A DNA stretch of 64,000 nt from Ruminococcus flavefaciens MA2007 (GCF_000621845.1 NZ_JHXF01000006.1:186001-250000), one strand, 5' to 3'. Shown: positions 23,850 to 33,769, counted from the first letter of the stretch. The notes: a model not told the origin generated them from the letters alone. Program-made: numbers and translations.

Positions 23850-24475
23850 TGGAGCTTACTCAGAAGCAGTGGGTAAGACACGCGGTGACTCACCCTGTTG
23901 AGGGCTTCGAGGATATGCGCTGGAAAAAGGCAGGCTCGCTGAAAATAGCCCTGCTCATCATCGTTCTCCTGTTTTTCGGCGAGATAGCCCACGGCAGGCT
24001 CTACGGCTTTCAGTTTTATATAAGCTACGACAAGACCTTCAATATCGTACCGTATATCGTGCGGAGCTTCGTGCTCTTCGGGGCATGGGTGATAGGCAAC
24101 TGGTCGGTGTGCACTCTCCTTGACGGCGAGGGAACTCTGCGGAATATCTGCGTTTACAGCGCCTATGCGCTGATACCCTATGTGGTGCAGATGTACCTGA
24201 ACGTCATACTCTCACATTTCCTTATACGGGACGAGTACGTGTTCATGCAGATAATAGAGCTCATCGGCGTTGGCTGGACGGCGATACTTCTGTTTTCAGC
24301 CATAAAGTCTGTGCATCAGTACAGCTTCAAAAAGACCGTGCTTGCTATAGCTTTTACTCTGGCGGCGATGTTCATAATGCTGTTCCTGCTGGTTCTCTTT
24401 ATGTCACTGATACAGCAGATATTCATCTTCATATCCACCGTTTACACGGAGCTTTCCTACAGGGCAAAGGTATAA
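23846..24475 (+). CDS. Yip1 family membrane protein
   Basis: A 209-residue protein with five hydrophobic segments (about 33-47, 67-85, 102-122, 133-152, 163-190) and the Yip1-type first half (HPVEGFEDMRW then a basic stretch). It starts within the stop of the NHL gene (ATGA). Yip1 genes are recurrent neighbours of DUF5696 and sugar permease genes in Firmicutes, as far as I recall. The molecular role is unknown. Confidence 0.75.
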   Translation: MMELTQKQWVRHAVTHPVEGFEDMRWKKAGSLKIALLIIVLLFFGEIAHGRLYGFQFYISYDKTFNIVPYIVRSFVLFGAWVIGNWSVCTLLDGEGTLRNICVYSAYALIPYVVQMYLNVILSHFLIRDEYVFMQIIELIGVGWTAILLFSAIKSVHQYSFKKTVLAIAFTLAAMFIMLFLLVLFMSLIQQIFIFISTVYTELSYRAKV

Positions 24476-24479
24476 GGCT

Positions 24480-27296
24480 ATGGGAAGAATATCGAAAAAG
24501 CTGCTTTTATGCCTTCTGGCAGTATCGTCACTGACGGTATCGGGCAGCGTTTATGCGGACAGCGAGGGCAGCGAAGCTGCCCCACAGGCGGCTTTAGCCG
24601 CCGATAAGGGCGCGGAGCCTGAAAAGGCGAAGCGCTATGAAGCCGTTGAAAAGGCGGAGCTTTCCGCCGAGGATGCGGAAAAGTATCTCAGGAAGATAGG
24701 CTCCGCCGACGGCTTCGACGTGTACATCAGGGAAGAAAAGTTAGAGGATAAGCTCTGGGACGCCGCAGGCGGCAAGCCCAAGAGCAAAAAGGACTACACC
24801 GAGGAGCAGAAGCTCCTTGCGGACAAGATAGCCGAGCTGAAAAAGCTGGGCAGGCTTGTGGCGATAGATACGAAAACAGGGCAGGCTGCGGCTTCTTTCA
24901 AAAACGGAAACGGCTGCGACGAGGGCAAGCTCTGGGTAAGCGACGCAGGCAGGTTCTTTGTCATCACCGATAAGGACGAGACCAAGGTTATAAGGCTTCG
25001 TCAGGCTGTTTCCACTCTTGACAGCAGATATGCATTCATATCTGCTGACGGCAAGACGCTGGAGCTCCTGCGAAAGGACATGAAGCGTCCCGACGAGATA
25101 TTTGAATACGACGGCAAAGAGGACGGCAAAGCCGTCTATAAGTCCGAAAGCGGCAGCTTTGCGTGGCTCACAGCCGACAAAAAGCACTTTCTCGGCGCTT
25201 TCCGCCGCGGAGCTGAAAACGACAGCTTCCGTATGCTAATTGACGACAGGACAGCCATTTTCGGCATTGAAAACAAGGAAACAGGCTATATCTGGTGGTC
25301 ATCACCGCTGGAGGCTTCACAGGACAGGCTTGCTACGGGGCTTCTTGCAGACGAGCTGCGCTCTTCAAATATGCTGAGATACGGCGTACCGCTGAGCCGC
25401 TCGGGCAATAATATGCTCCGCTCGGGCAGCGAGACTGACTGCACATTTACGGTCAGCGATATCCCCAACGGTATCCGCGTGATGTACAGCTACACGGGGG
25501 CAGGCTTCAAAGTTCCCGTTGAGTACACCTTGGAGGACGACCACCTCCGCGCAAGCGTCAAGGTCTCGGAGATACAGGAGACCAATCCCGCCAATATCGC
25601 CACGGAAATGACGGTACTCGGCAGCTTCGGTGCAGCTTCCGACAAGGAGGAGGGCTATTTCGTCATACCCGACGGCAGCGGAGCTCTTGTGCGCTTCAAT
25701 AATCAGCGCACCTTGCAGAACAATATCTATCAGCAGCGTGTTTACGGCGCTGACGTTACGGCTGTGCCCCAGAACAGGGGAGCAGTCTCCGAGCAGATAT
25801 ATATTCCCGTTTACGGCATAGTCAAGGAGGACAACGCTCTCCTTGCAGTTGCGGCAAAGGGGGACTCCAACGCCTATCTTACGGCGAATGTGTCAAAGCA
25901 GTCCAACAGCAGCTACAACATCTGCAATTTCACGTTCATTCTCCGCGGCACCGACAGCTTCTATATGTCGGGCAACAACCGCGATAAATACACGGTTTTC
26001 GAGAGCGGAGCCATCAAGTCCGACGATATCGAGATGCTGTACTATCCTATCTCCAAAAAGGGTGCGGACTACGTTGACATAGCAGAGCGCTACAGGCAGT
26101 ATCTCCTTGACGAGCAGGGCGTGAAGATTCGCAGCAAGGCTGACAGTGCGCCCCTGTATCTTGACCTTTACGGCGGCGTTATGAAGAAAAAGCCCGTGCT
26201 TGGCATACCTGTTTCTCTGAAGACCTCCGTTACCGACTACGGACAGGCGGCTGAGATAATCGGCAGTCTCAGGGACGGCGGCGTTGGGGATATGGTGGTA
26301 TCCTACAATAACTGGACCAACGACGGCATGAAGAACAAGGTGGACACCGACGGCAAGCCCTCGGGCAAGCTGGGCGGCAAAAGCGATTTCAGGGCGCTCA
26401 CCGACCTTATAAACGACAGCGGCTACAGCCTCTATCCCGTGTCCGACAACAGGGATTTCCGCTCGGGCAACGGCTATTACTCATTCTCGGATACGTCTGT
26501 GAGGGTTTCGGGCTCATATTCCCGTATCGTCAGCTATGACAAGGCTTACGGAGTCCCCGACGGATTCAGAAAGAATCTGTCCCTGCTGTCTCCAAGCTAT
26601 TATCCCGAGATATTCAGCGATATCGCTGAAAACTACTCCAAGGCAGGCCTCAGCGGCGCTGCTCCCGTAAATCTGACGGCTTCACTGTACGGCGACTACG
26701 GCAAAAAGAGCATTTCACGTGCAAAGGCTGAGAAGCTCCTTACCGAGGGCTATGCAAAGCTTGACGAGAAGCTCAGCGGCGGCATACTTGCAGACGGTGC
26801 GAATGCCTATGCTCTGCCATATGTAAGCCATATCACGGGAGTTCCCGAGACTTCAAGCAGGTTTGACCTTTTTGACGAGGATATACCATTCTATCAGATA
26901 GTCCTCCACGGAGTCATACCCTATTCTGCGGCGGCTGTCAACGGAAGTCCCGATCCCGAAAGGGCACTGCTCATGTCGGCGGCTACGGGCAGCAATATAA
27001 GCTACGACATGATATACGAGGAGACCAGCCGGCTCAAGGATACCGACCTTGACGGGCTGTACTACGCAAACTATAAGGGCTGGACGGATACTGCCGCAGA
27101 GGATTACAGGCTTCTTGCGCCTCTCCTCAGTGCAGTCTCGGACAGCTTCATCACGGGGTATGAGCAGAAAGACGACATCATCACCACCGAGTTTTCAAAC
27201 GGCACGGTGGTAACTGCCGACCTTGGAGCCATGACCGTGAGATATAACGGCTCTGTAATAGAGCTTGGCAGAAACAAGGAGAAAGGAGAGCGCTGA
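24480..27296 (+). CDS. DUF5696-like exported protein
   Basis: A 938-residue protein with a signal peptide. The first 230 residues are charged and contain a propeller- or beta-rich part. At about residue 260 the motif NKETGYIWWSSP begins the region typical of DUF5696. The middle is a beta-sandwich-like part (residues 300-540). A region that could be a TIM barrel follows (about 555-900, with LYLDLYGGVMKKKPVLG at its start). I see no assigned catalytic residues. It lies between a Yip1 gene and a second permease pair, so a role in recognising or processing an extracellular glycan for uptake is plausible but inferred. Confidence 0.7.
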   Translation: MGRISKKLLLCLLAVSSLTVSGSVYADSEGSEAAPQAALAADKGAEPEKAKRYEAVEKAELSAEDAEKYLRKIGSADGFDVYIREEKLEDKLWDAAGGKPKSKKDYTEEQKLLADKIAELKKLGRLVAIDTKTGQAAASFKNGNGCDEGKLWVSDAGRFFVITDKDETKVIRLRQAVSTLDSRYAFISADGKTLELLRKDMKRPDEIFEYDGKEDGKAVYKSESGSFAWLTADKKHFLGAFRRGAENDSFRMLIDDRTAIFGIENKETGYIWWSSPLEASQDRLATGLLADELRSSNMLRYGVPLSRSGNNMLRSGSETDCTFTVSDIPNGIRVMYSYTGAGFKVPVEYTLEDDHLRASVKVSEIQETNPANIATEMTVLGSFGAASDKEEGYFVIPDGSGALVRFNNQRTLQNNIYQQRVYGADVTAVPQNRGAVSEQIYIPVYGIVKEDNALLAVAAKGDSNAYLTANVSKQSNSSYNICNFTFILRGTDSFYMSGNNRDKYTVFESGAIKSDDIEMLYYPISKKGADYVDIAERYRQYLLDEQGVKIRSKADSAPLYLDLYGGVMKKKPVLGIPVSLKTSVTDYGQAAEIIGSLRDGGVGDMVVSYNNWTNDGMKNKVDTDGKPSGKLGGKSDFRALTDLINDSGYSLYPVSDNRDFRSGNGYYSFSDTSVRVSGSYSRIVSYDKAYGVPDGFRKNLSLLSPSYYPEIFSDIAENYSKAGLSGAAPVNLTASLYGDYGKKSISRAKAEKLLTEGYAKLDEKLSGGILADGANAYALPYVSHITGVPETSSRFDLFDEDIPFYQIVLHGVIPYSAAAVNGSPDPERALLMSAATGSNISYDMIYEETSRLKDTDLDGLYYANYKGWTDTAAEDYRLLAPLLSAVSDSFITGYEQKDDIITTEFSNGTVVTADLGAMTVRYNGSVIELGRNKEKGER

Positions 27297-27300
27297 CATT

Positions 27301-28239
27301 ATGAGCGATAAAACGCAGGCTTCGGCTAAGACCGCAAAAAAGCGCCGCGGTCTGTCCTATGAGCGGCGAAAAGCCCTGTACGGCTACGGATTTATAAGTC
27401 TTTGGCTGGTGGGAACGGTACTGTTCTTTCTGATACCTCTGGGGAAGTCACTGTGGTACTCCTTTTCAAAGGTGTCTATAGAGCCTGGAGCTGTCAATAC
27501 CCGATTCATAGGCGTGGATAACTACTTCAAGGTCATCGGCGAGGATCCCTACTATACGGAATATCTGGGCAAGGTGCTTCTTGAGACTCTCTGGAAAACG
27601 CCGCTGATACTGATATTCTCGCTGTTTATCGCGGTCATACTGAATCAGAAATTCCGTGGCAGAGCTCTTGCAAGAGCGGTATTCTTCCTGCCCGTCATAA
27701 TCGCTACAGGTCCTGTGTACAGGATAATCAGCGGCGATATGGACTCTACGGGCAACTCGGGCGCGGCGCAGTTCTCTACCATGTTCTCCACGAATCTGGT
27801 GGGTGAGCTTATGCAGTTTCTCGGCATTTACGGTCTAAGCGACAGCATGAGCACGTTCATCACTGCTGTGGCGGACAACGTTTTCGGCATAGTATGGAGT
27901 TCGGGCATTCAGATACTCCTGTTTCTTGCGGCTTTGCAGACCATACCGCCCTCGGCAAAGGAGGCGGCGACTATGGAGGGAGCTACGGCTTGGGAGTACT
28001 TCTGGAAGATAACGTTCCCCTATGTGGGACCTTATATACTGGCGAATCTCATATTCACGGTAATTGATTCATTCACAAATCCCATGAATGATGTAATGGG
28101 ACGCATCTCAGCCATGAGAAGTCAGTTCGACTTCGGCGAGGCGGCTTCAATGGCGTGGATATATTTCGTTATCGTGCTTGCGGCTATAGGCGTCGTAACA
28201 GGCATGGTCAGAAAATATATCTACTATGAGAACGACTGA
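27301..28239 (+). CDS. Sugar ABC transporter permease, MalF-like (pair 2)
   Basis: A 312-residue permease with six hydrophobic segments and the EAA-type loop KEAATMEGATAWEYFWKITFP near residue 220. ATG 27301 is chosen (AAAGGAG about 13 bp upstream, in the end of the DUF5696 gene); the longer frame from 27265 overlaps that gene. It pairs with the gene at 28253 and has no binding protein of its own nearby. Confidence 0.87.
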   Translation: MSDKTQASAKTAKKRRGLSYERRKALYGYGFISLWLVGTVLFFLIPLGKSLWYSFSKVSIEPGAVNTRFIGVDNYFKVIGEDPYYTEYLGKVLLETLWKTPLILIFSLFIAVILNQKFRGRALARAVFFLPVIIATGPVYRIISGDMDSTGNSGAAQFSTMFSTNLVGELMQFLGIYGLSDSMSTFITAVADNVFGIVWSSGIQILLFLAALQTIPPSAKEAATMEGATAWEYFWKITFPYVGPYILANLIFTVIDSFTNPMNDVMGRISAMRSQFDFGEAASMAWIYFVIVLAAIGVVTGMVRKYIYYEND

Positions 28240-28252
28240 GGAGGCGGTAATT

Positions 28253-29272
28253 ATGGCAGAAGAAGCAGTAAAGACTGATACCGCAGAGCCTCGTAAGCTC
28301 AGCAAAAGGGCTTTGAAGCAGGAGAGAATGAAGGATCTGTCCACAGGGGAGAGAAGATATCTCCTGAGACTCGCCCTGCAAAAAAGGATATGGAAGGTAT
28401 TTCGTTTCGTGATACTCTTCGGACTGGGCTTCGTCATCATGTATCCCCTTATATATATGATAAGCTGTGCATTCCGTGAAAAAGCGGATATGAGCGATCC
28501 CACGGTAATGTGGATACCACGTCATTATACCTTTGACGTCATCACAGAGACTCTCGACGCTATGGACTACTGGGAGACTCTGGGAACTACTCTGCTGCTG
28601 AATATCGGCTGCTCGCTGTTTCAGGTCATATCCTGCGCAGTAACGGGCTACGGCTTTGCAAGATTCAAGTTCAGGGGAAAGAAGCTCCTTTTCGGTATCG
28701 TTATAATGATGATACTTGTACCTCATCAGGTAATATCCCTGCCGCTGTATACACAGTTCCGATACTTTGGTATAAAGGGCTTGTTCTCACTGAATCTCAT
28801 CGACACCAAGCTGACCATGTATCTCCCTGCGATGACCGCCAACGGTATTCGTGCAGGACTTATGATACTCATATTCCGCCAGTTCTTCAAGGGTATGCCC
28901 AGAGAGCTGGAGGACGCGGCGTATATCGACGGCTGCGGACCTTTCATGACATTCGTGAGGGTAATGGTGCCCAATGCGGCTTCGGCGTTCCTGACGGTGT
29001 TCCTGTTTTCGGTGGTGTGGTACTGGAACGACTATTATGTGAGCAGTACATTCTTCACCAACACCAAGACCATAGCTATCATGCTGTCAAATCTGGACAA
29101 CGAGCTGAAAGCCACCCTTTTCGACGATCCTACGGTACAGATAAGCGACAGAGAGCAGATAGTATGGAAAGAGGCAGGCTGTCTGCTGAGTATAGCTCCC
29201 GTGCTGCTGATGTATGTTTTCCTGCAAAAGCACTTCACAGAGGGCATAGAACGCTCGGGAATCGTGGGCTGA
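28253..29272 (+). CDS. Sugar ABC transporter permease, MalG-like (pair 2)
   Basis: A 339-residue permease with a charged N-terminal 55 residues, six hydrophobic segments and the EAA-type loop LEDAAYIDGCGPFMTFVRVMVP. ATG 28253 has GAGGAGG 8 bp upstream. An insert of about 40 residues follows the EAA region (around SNLDNELKATLFDDPTVQ). It is the last gene of operon 2. Confidence 0.87.
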   Translation: MAEEAVKTDTAEPRKLSKRALKQERMKDLSTGERRYLLRLALQKRIWKVFRFVILFGLGFVIMYPLIYMISCAFREKADMSDPTVMWIPRHYTFDVITETLDAMDYWETLGTTLLLNIGCSLFQVISCAVTGYGFARFKFRGKKLLFGIVIMMILVPHQVISLPLYTQFRYFGIKGLFSLNLIDTKLTMYLPAMTANGIRAGLMILIFRQFFKGMPRELEDAAYIDGCGPFMTFVRVMVPNAASAFLTVFLFSVVWYWNDYYVSSTFFTNTKTIAIMLSNLDNELKATLFDDPTVQISDREQIVWKEAGCLLSIAPVLLMYVFLQKHFTEGIERSGIVG

Positions 29273-29313
29273 ATCGGGCATTTGGTAATTTATATATCTT
29301 CCATGTAAAAAAT

Positions 29314-29347
29314 ATATCCGTCTTTCGGCTGAAAGGCGGATATTTTA
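29314..29347 (+). terminator. Intrinsic terminator of operon 2
   Basis: Stem ATATCCG-T-CTTTC / GAAAG-G-CGGATAT with loop GGCT, followed by TTTTATTG. The -35 box of the next promoter overlaps its T-tract. Confidence 0.85.
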
Positions 29348-29376
29348 TTGACAAGCGGCTGTTTGACGCGTATAAT
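29348..29376 (+). promoter_or_regulatory. Sigma-A promoter
   Basis: TTGACA, 17 bp, TATAAT, 51 bp before the phosphodiesterase gene. Confidence 0.85.
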
Positions 29377-29426
29377 TTAAGTATATCCATGCGGCAGGAG
29401 ACTGCCGCTGTAATTCGGAGTCTGCA

Positions 29427-31241
29427 ATGAAAAAGATAATACGATCTACAGGAGTATTTCTGAGAGCGATGCCCCACTTCCTGATATTCGAACTGCTCTT
29501 TAAGCTCCTGCTTCTGGCGATAGGTACGCCGATACTGGCTATGCTCCTTAAAATGACCATGAAGCTGGCAGGTGTTACCTATCTCAACGATGAGAACCTG
29601 CTTACCTATTTAAAGCACCCTTCAACTATCATCGTTATAATAATGATGCTCTTTGCCTTTGCCTTTTTCTCCTTTGTGGAGCTTTCGGCTCTTGCCGCCT
29701 GCTTTTCTTGCTACAGCAGAAAAAAGCGTATCTGGGCAGGCGGTATGTTCAGGACGGGACTGAAGTCCTTTGCAAGGGTGTTCAAGGGCTCGGGTATGCT
29801 TGCCTTTCTGGCTTATATGGCGGTAATGCCTCTGGCACAGTTCTCGCTGTCCTCTGGTATGTTCATGGCGCCTCTCATGCCCCTTATGCGGAGGATATTC
29901 TATTCCGTCAGCGGCAAGGCGGCTGTGGCGGCTTATATACTGGTGCAGCTTCTGTTCATCATACTGATGATAAGCTCCTGCTACAGCATACATTATCTGA
30001 TACTTACCCCAAAATCATTCAGCGAATGCGTGAAGAAGAGCAAGGAGAAAATGAGCGGACAGCGTTTCAAAATGATATTCTCGCTGTTCCTGTGGAGCAT
30101 CTCAGTTGTGCTTCTCATAGGACTCATCACATTCGGCCTTAGCTTTATCGTTATTTTTATCATAAAGGGCTTTTCGGCTCCTAATGCGGCATTCAAATCG
30201 GCATTAAAGGTGCTTCGCTATGCATTCAGCGTGTTCACAGCAGTATCTGCGTTTTTCTCGGCTCCTGCGGTTATGTGGTGGCTGACCGAGCGCTTCCTTG
30301 TGGACGAAAAAGAGGAGAAGCTCAACTTCCCCGACTCAAACGAGCAGAAGCTCCACAGGGGCGGAAAGGCTGCTGTTGCGGCTGTGCTCCTTGCGGCGTC
30401 CGTCGTTATGAATCTGTCCTACTTCAAGGCGCTGTACCGCGGAAATATCAATCTTAACGTGGGCATAATCACCCGTACTCATGTGACGGCGCACAGAGGC
30501 TTTTCGAGAAAGGCTCCCGAGAATACCATGCCTGCATTTCAGGCGGCTCTGGACTGCGGCGCGGACTTCATAGAGCTGGACGTTCAGCTCACAAAGGACG
30601 GGGAACTGGTAGTCATACACGATGACAAGCTGGACAGAACTACCGACGGAAAGGGCTACGTGAAGGACCACACCTATGCTGAGCTCACAAGGCTGTCCGC
30701 AGGAAAATGGTTCGGCAAGGACGATACATTCGACGATGTGCAGATACCGCTCCTTTCGGAGGTGCTGGAGCTCACAGGGGACGACATAATGCTGAACATC
30801 GAGATAAAGAAGTCAGGCAATCCAAAGGCTACTGCCGAAAAGACGGTGGCGCTCATAGAGGAATACGGCGTGGTCGATTCCTGCTATATCACCTCGTTCT
30901 CGTATCCTGCGCTGAAAAAGGTGAAGCAGCTCAACCCCAAGATAAAAACGGCGTTTATCGCAAATCTTGCTACGGCGACTTCATATGCGCAGCTGCCCTA
31001 CATTGACGCGGTGAGCATGAATTACCTGTTCGTGAATCAGAGCGTTGTGAATACCGCTCATCATCACGGAAAGCGCGTTTTCGTCTGGACAGTAGACAGG
31101 CAGGGCGAAATGCAGAAAATGATGGCTTTGGGCGTGGACAATATCATCACCGACTGCCCCGATAAGGCTATGGAAGTGGTCGACTCACAGAAGGTGGGCG
31201 ATACCGTGCTCACGGTGCTGAAATCCATATTCGGAAGCTAA
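29427..31241 (+). CDS. Membrane-anchored glycerophosphodiester phosphodiesterase
   Basis: A 604-residue protein. The N-terminal 330 residues hold about eight hydrophobic segments, matching the membrane domain found in front of many Firmicutes GDPD enzymes. The catalytic GDPD domain follows, with AHRGFSRKAPENT near 355, ELDVQLTKDGELVVIHDD near 380, the metal/acid motif NIEIKK near 455, and WTVD near 555. These enzymes hydrolyse glycerophosphodiesters to glycerol-3-phosphate and an alcohol. In this class the active domain lies outside the membrane and may act on lipids or teichoic-type polymers. It is a single-gene unit. Confidence 0.92.
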   Translation: MKKIIRSTGVFLRAMPHFLIFELLFKLLLLAIGTPILAMLLKMTMKLAGVTYLNDENLLTYLKHPSTIIVIIMMLFAFAFFSFVELSALAACFSCYSRKKRIWAGGMFRTGLKSFARVFKGSGMLAFLAYMAVMPLAQFSLSSGMFMAPLMPLMRRIFYSVSGKAAVAAYILVQLLFIILMISSCYSIHYLILTPKSFSECVKKSKEKMSGQRFKMIFSLFLWSISVVLLIGLITFGLSFIVIFIIKGFSAPNAAFKSALKVLRYAFSVFTAVSAFFSAPAVMWWLTERFLVDEKEEKLNFPDSNEQKLHRGGKAAVAAVLLAASVVMNLSYFKALYRGNINLNVGIITRTHVTAHRGFSRKAPENTMPAFQAALDCGADFIELDVQLTKDGELVVIHDDKLDRTTDGKGYVKDHTYAELTRLSAGKWFGKDDTFDDVQIPLLSEVLELTGDDIMLNIEIKKSGNPKATAEKTVALIEEYGVVDSCYITSFSYPALKKVKQLNPKIKTAFIANLATATSYAQLPYIDAVSMNYLFVNQSVVNTAHHHGKRVFVWTVDRQGEMQKMMALGVDNIITDCPDKAMEVVDSQKVGDTVLTVLKSIFGS

Positions 31242-31248
31242 ATATGAG

Positions 31249-31287
31249 CAGCTCCTGCGGATAAGAGTTCTCCGCGGGAGCTGTTTA
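31249..31287 (+). terminator. Intrinsic terminator
   Basis: Stem CAGCTCC-T-GCGGA / TCCGC-G-GGAGCTG followed by TTTAT. Confidence 0.75.
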
Positions 31288-31351
31288 TGATATATTGTTA
31301 AAAGAAAATTATCGTTCATTAAAAATTTACAAATACAATTTCTTCAAACTG

Positions 31352-31380
31352 TTGATTTATCCCTATATATGTGATATAAT
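31352..31380 (+). promoter_or_regulatory. Promoter of the S10-spc-alpha cluster
   Basis: TTGATT, 17 bp, TGA-TATAAT (extended -10). The transcript would begin near 31387, giving a leader of about 318 nt before rpsJ. Confidence 0.75.
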
Positions 31381-31386
31381 TGATTA

Positions 31387-31704
31387 CGTTGAGTGCGCTG
31401 AAATGCGCACTGACTGCACGAAGATATGCGTTGAAGCGGAAGGTTGCTGTCGGTATGGCAGGTAATTTCCGTGGAGTATGTCCGATTTTAAACCGGGCGA
31501 ATGGGATATCGAACACAGTTTGTGGTTATGATTCACGCAGCTTGCGTATGCGTGAGTTATGCTCTTTTTGTGCTCATATTATGCTAAGACCGCTCGGAAA
31601 ACACCAGTTTTTCGAGTTTTTTTATCAGATGAAGCATGAAACACACGGAAACGTGTGATATTCCAATCTGCGTCCCCGTAATTAATTCCAAGGAGGCGAA
31701 ATAA
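31387..31704 (+). promoter_or_regulatory. Structured 5' leader of the S10 operon
   Basis: The leader holds several clear hairpins: GTGCGC/GCGCAC (31393-31410), TCACGCA/TGCGTGA (31533-31555), the terminator-like hairpin at 31593, and CACACG-GAAA-CGTGTG (31642-31657) with a GNRA tetraloop. The 92-codon frame across it has no binding site. In many bacteria a ribosomal protein of the operon (L4 in Escherichia coli) binds the S10 leader; whether this applies here is inference. Confidence 0.65.
31593..31623 (+). terminator. Intrinsic terminator inside the S10 leader (attenuator candidate)
   Basis: A 9-bp stem CTCGGAAAA / TTTTTCGAG (one G-T pair), loop CACCAG, then seven Ts. It lies about 82 bp before rpsJ and about 210 nt after the promoter, so full-length transcripts must read through it. 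Confidence 0.7.
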
Positions 31705-32019
31705 ATGGCAGTCAACGAAAAGATCAGATTCAAGATCAAGGGTTACGATCACGCTACTGTTGATATTGCAGCAGCTAAGATCGTAGAGGCGGCTAAGAGA
31801 AGCGGTGCAAGAGTTTCAGGACCTATCCCGCTCCCTACAGATAAGGAAGTTGTTACTATCCTTAGAGCTGTACACAAGTACAAGGACAGCCGTGAGCAGT
31901 TCGAGATGAGAACTCACAAGAGACTCGTAGACGTTATCCGTCCTACAGACAAGACTACAGCTGCTCTTGACAAGCTTGAGATCCCCGCAGGCGTAGACGT
32001 TGTTATGGAGGTTAAGTAA
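31705..32019 (+). CDS. rpsJ: 30S ribosomal protein S10
   Basis: Full length (104 aa), with the S10 motifs VSGPIPLPT near residue 38 and [16 protein letters not shown] near 58. S10 also takes part in NusB/NusE antitermination. First gene of the cluster, after AAGGAGG. Confidence 0.98.
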   Translation: MAVNEKIRFKIKGYDHATVDIAAAKIVEAAKRSGARVSGPIPLPTDKEVVTILRAVHKYKDSREQFEMRTHKRLVDVIRPTDKTTAALDKLEIPAGVDVVMEVK

Positions 32020-32129
32020 TTAACAGATATTACGCTTGAAACTACCGCTCGGGAAGCGGAATGACGGTGAACCGTCGGTCACGTTGATGTGTAAATCATC
32101 AACCAATAACCTAACAGGAGGAAATGAAA

Positions 32130-32762
32130 ATGCAGAAAGGCATTATCGGTAAGAAGATCGGTATGACTCAGATCTTCGACGAAGCAGGAAAAGTTGTTCC
32201 TGTAACAGTTGTTGAAGCCGGCCCATGTGTCGTTGTACAGAAGAAAACTGTAGAGAACGACGGTTATGCAGCACTTCAGCTGGGCTACGGCGACGTTAAG
32301 GTACAGAGAGTAAACAAGCCTATGAAGGGTCACTTCGACAAGGCTGACGTTGCTTGCAAGAAGGAGCTCAAGGAGTTCAGACTTGCAGACTGCGACGCTC
32401 TTAACGTAGGCGACATCATCAAGGCTGATACATTTGCTGTTGGCGACGCTATCGACGTTGTCGGCACAAGCAAAGGTAAGGGATTCGCTGGTGCTATCAA
32501 GCGCCACAATCAGCACAGACTCAAGGAAACTCACGGTACCGGCCCTGTACACAGACAGGCTGGTTCAATGGGCGCTTGTTCTTCTCCTTCAAGAATCTAC
32601 AAGGGCAAGGGCATGGCTGGTCACATGGGTGCTGAGCAGGTAACTGTACAGAATCTCGAGATCGTTAAAATAGACGTTGAAAACAATCTCATCGCTATCA
32701 AGGGTGCTATCCCAGGTCCTAAGGGCGGCATCGTTTATATCGTTGACAGCGTTAAGGCTTAA
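32130..32762 (+). CDS. rplC: 50S ribosomal protein L3
   Basis: 210 aa, starting [16 protein letters not shown] as in the family. ATG 32130 is preferred over 32124 because AGGAGG lies 8-9 bp upstream of it. The RQAGSMGA stretch near residue 148 is the loop that reaches the peptidyl-transferase region. A 110-bp gap with a small hairpin separates it from rpsJ. Confidence 0.97.
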   Translation: MQKGIIGKKIGMTQIFDEAGKVVPVTVVEAGPCVVVQKKTVENDGYAALQLGYGDVKVQRVNKPMKGHFDKADVACKKELKEFRLADCDALNVGDIIKADTFAVGDAIDVVGTSKGKGFAGAIKRHNQHRLKETHGTGPVHRQAGSMGACSSPSRIYKGKGMAGHMGAEQVTVQNLEIVKIDVENNLIAIKGAIPGPKGGIVYIVDSVKA

Positions 32763-32779
32763 GGAAGGAGGAAGCGTAT

Positions 32780-33403
32780 ATGTCTACAATTTCAGTATTT
32801 GATATGACAGGTAAGCAGGTTTCCGAGACAGAGCTTAACGACGAGATCTTCGGAATCACTCCCAACGAAGGCGTTATGCACGCTGCAGTTGTTAATTACC
32901 TCGCAAACCAGAGACAGGGCACACAGTCCACACTTACAAGAACTGAAGTAAGCGGCGGCGGCAGAAAGCCTTGGAGACAGAAGGGTACAGGCCATGCAAG
33001 ACAGGGCTCTATCCGTGCTCCTCAGTGGGTACACGGAGGAATCGCTCTTGGTCCTAAGCCCAGAGATTACAGCTACTCACTTAACAAGAAGGTAAAGAGA
33101 CTCGCAATGAAGTCTGCTCTTTCTACAAAGGTGATCGATAACAACATGATCGTTCTTGACGCTCTCACACTTGAGGACTACAAGACAAAGACTGTTGTTG
33201 ATATGCTCAAGGCTCTCGGCGTTGAGGGTAAGGCTCTCATCGTTACAGCTGAGGCAGATTCAAAGGTAATCAAGAGCGCAGCTAACATCCCAGGTGTTAA
33301 GACTGCTGCTGTAAATACACTTAATGTATACGACATTCTCAACTATGACAAGTTCATCGTTGTTAAGAATGCAGTAGGCAAGATCGAGGAGGTGTACGCA
33401 TAA
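32780..33403 (+). CDS. rplD: 50S ribosomal protein L4
   Basis: 207 aa, with the conserved extended loop [22 protein letters not shown] near residues 53-73, which lines the exit tunnel and can affect macrolide sensitivity. In enterobacteria L4 is the autogenous regulator of this operon. Its stop overlaps the rplW start. Confidence 0.97.
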   Translation: MSTISVFDMTGKQVSETELNDEIFGITPNEGVMHAAVVNYLANQRQGTQSTLTRTEVSGGGRKPWRQKGTGHARQGSIRAPQWVHGGIALGPKPRDYSYSLNKKVKRLAMKSALSTKVIDNNMIVLDALTLEDYKTKTVVDMLKALGVEGKALIVTAEADSKVIKSAANIPGVKTAAVNTLNVYDILNYDKFIVVKNAVGKIEEVYA

Positions 33404-33696
33404 TGAAAGCAGCTCAGGATATCATTCTGAAGCCCGTTATCACTGAAAAGTCTATGGACGATCTTCAGACAGGAAAGTACACCTTTAAGGTAGCTAAGGA
33501 CGCTAACAAGTCCGAAATAAAGAAGGCTGTTGAGCAGCTCTTCGGCGTTGAGGTAGCTAAGGTAAACACAATGAACTGCCTCGGACGCACAAAGAGAGTC
33601 GGAAGATATGTCGGCAAGACATCTGACTGGAAGAAGGCTATCATCACTCTTACAGAGGATTCAAAGGCTATCGAGTTCTTCGAGGGTATGGTTTGA
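33403..33696 (+). CDS. rplW: 50S ribosomal protein L23
   Basis: 97 aa, starting with the typical [13 protein letters not shown]23 sits at the tunnel exit and is a docking site for trigger factor and SRP. The start ATG overlaps the rplD stop (TAATG). Confidence 0.97.
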   Translation: MKAAQDIILKPVITEKSMDDLQTGKYTFKVAKDANKSEIKKAVEQLFGVEVAKVNTMNCLGRTKRVGRYVGKTSDWKKAIITLTEDSKAIEFFEGMV

Positions 33697-33769
33697 TCCC
33701 CTTATTAAATAAGTAAGAGAGTTATGGGAGTAATGCTCCCGCAAAAAATGCATTAAAGGAGAAATTGAA

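Noticed and set aside
31380..31658. 92-codon frame in the S10 leader
   Set aside because: Begins at the -10 box, has no binding site and crosses the terminator hairpin; better explained as structured leader RNA.
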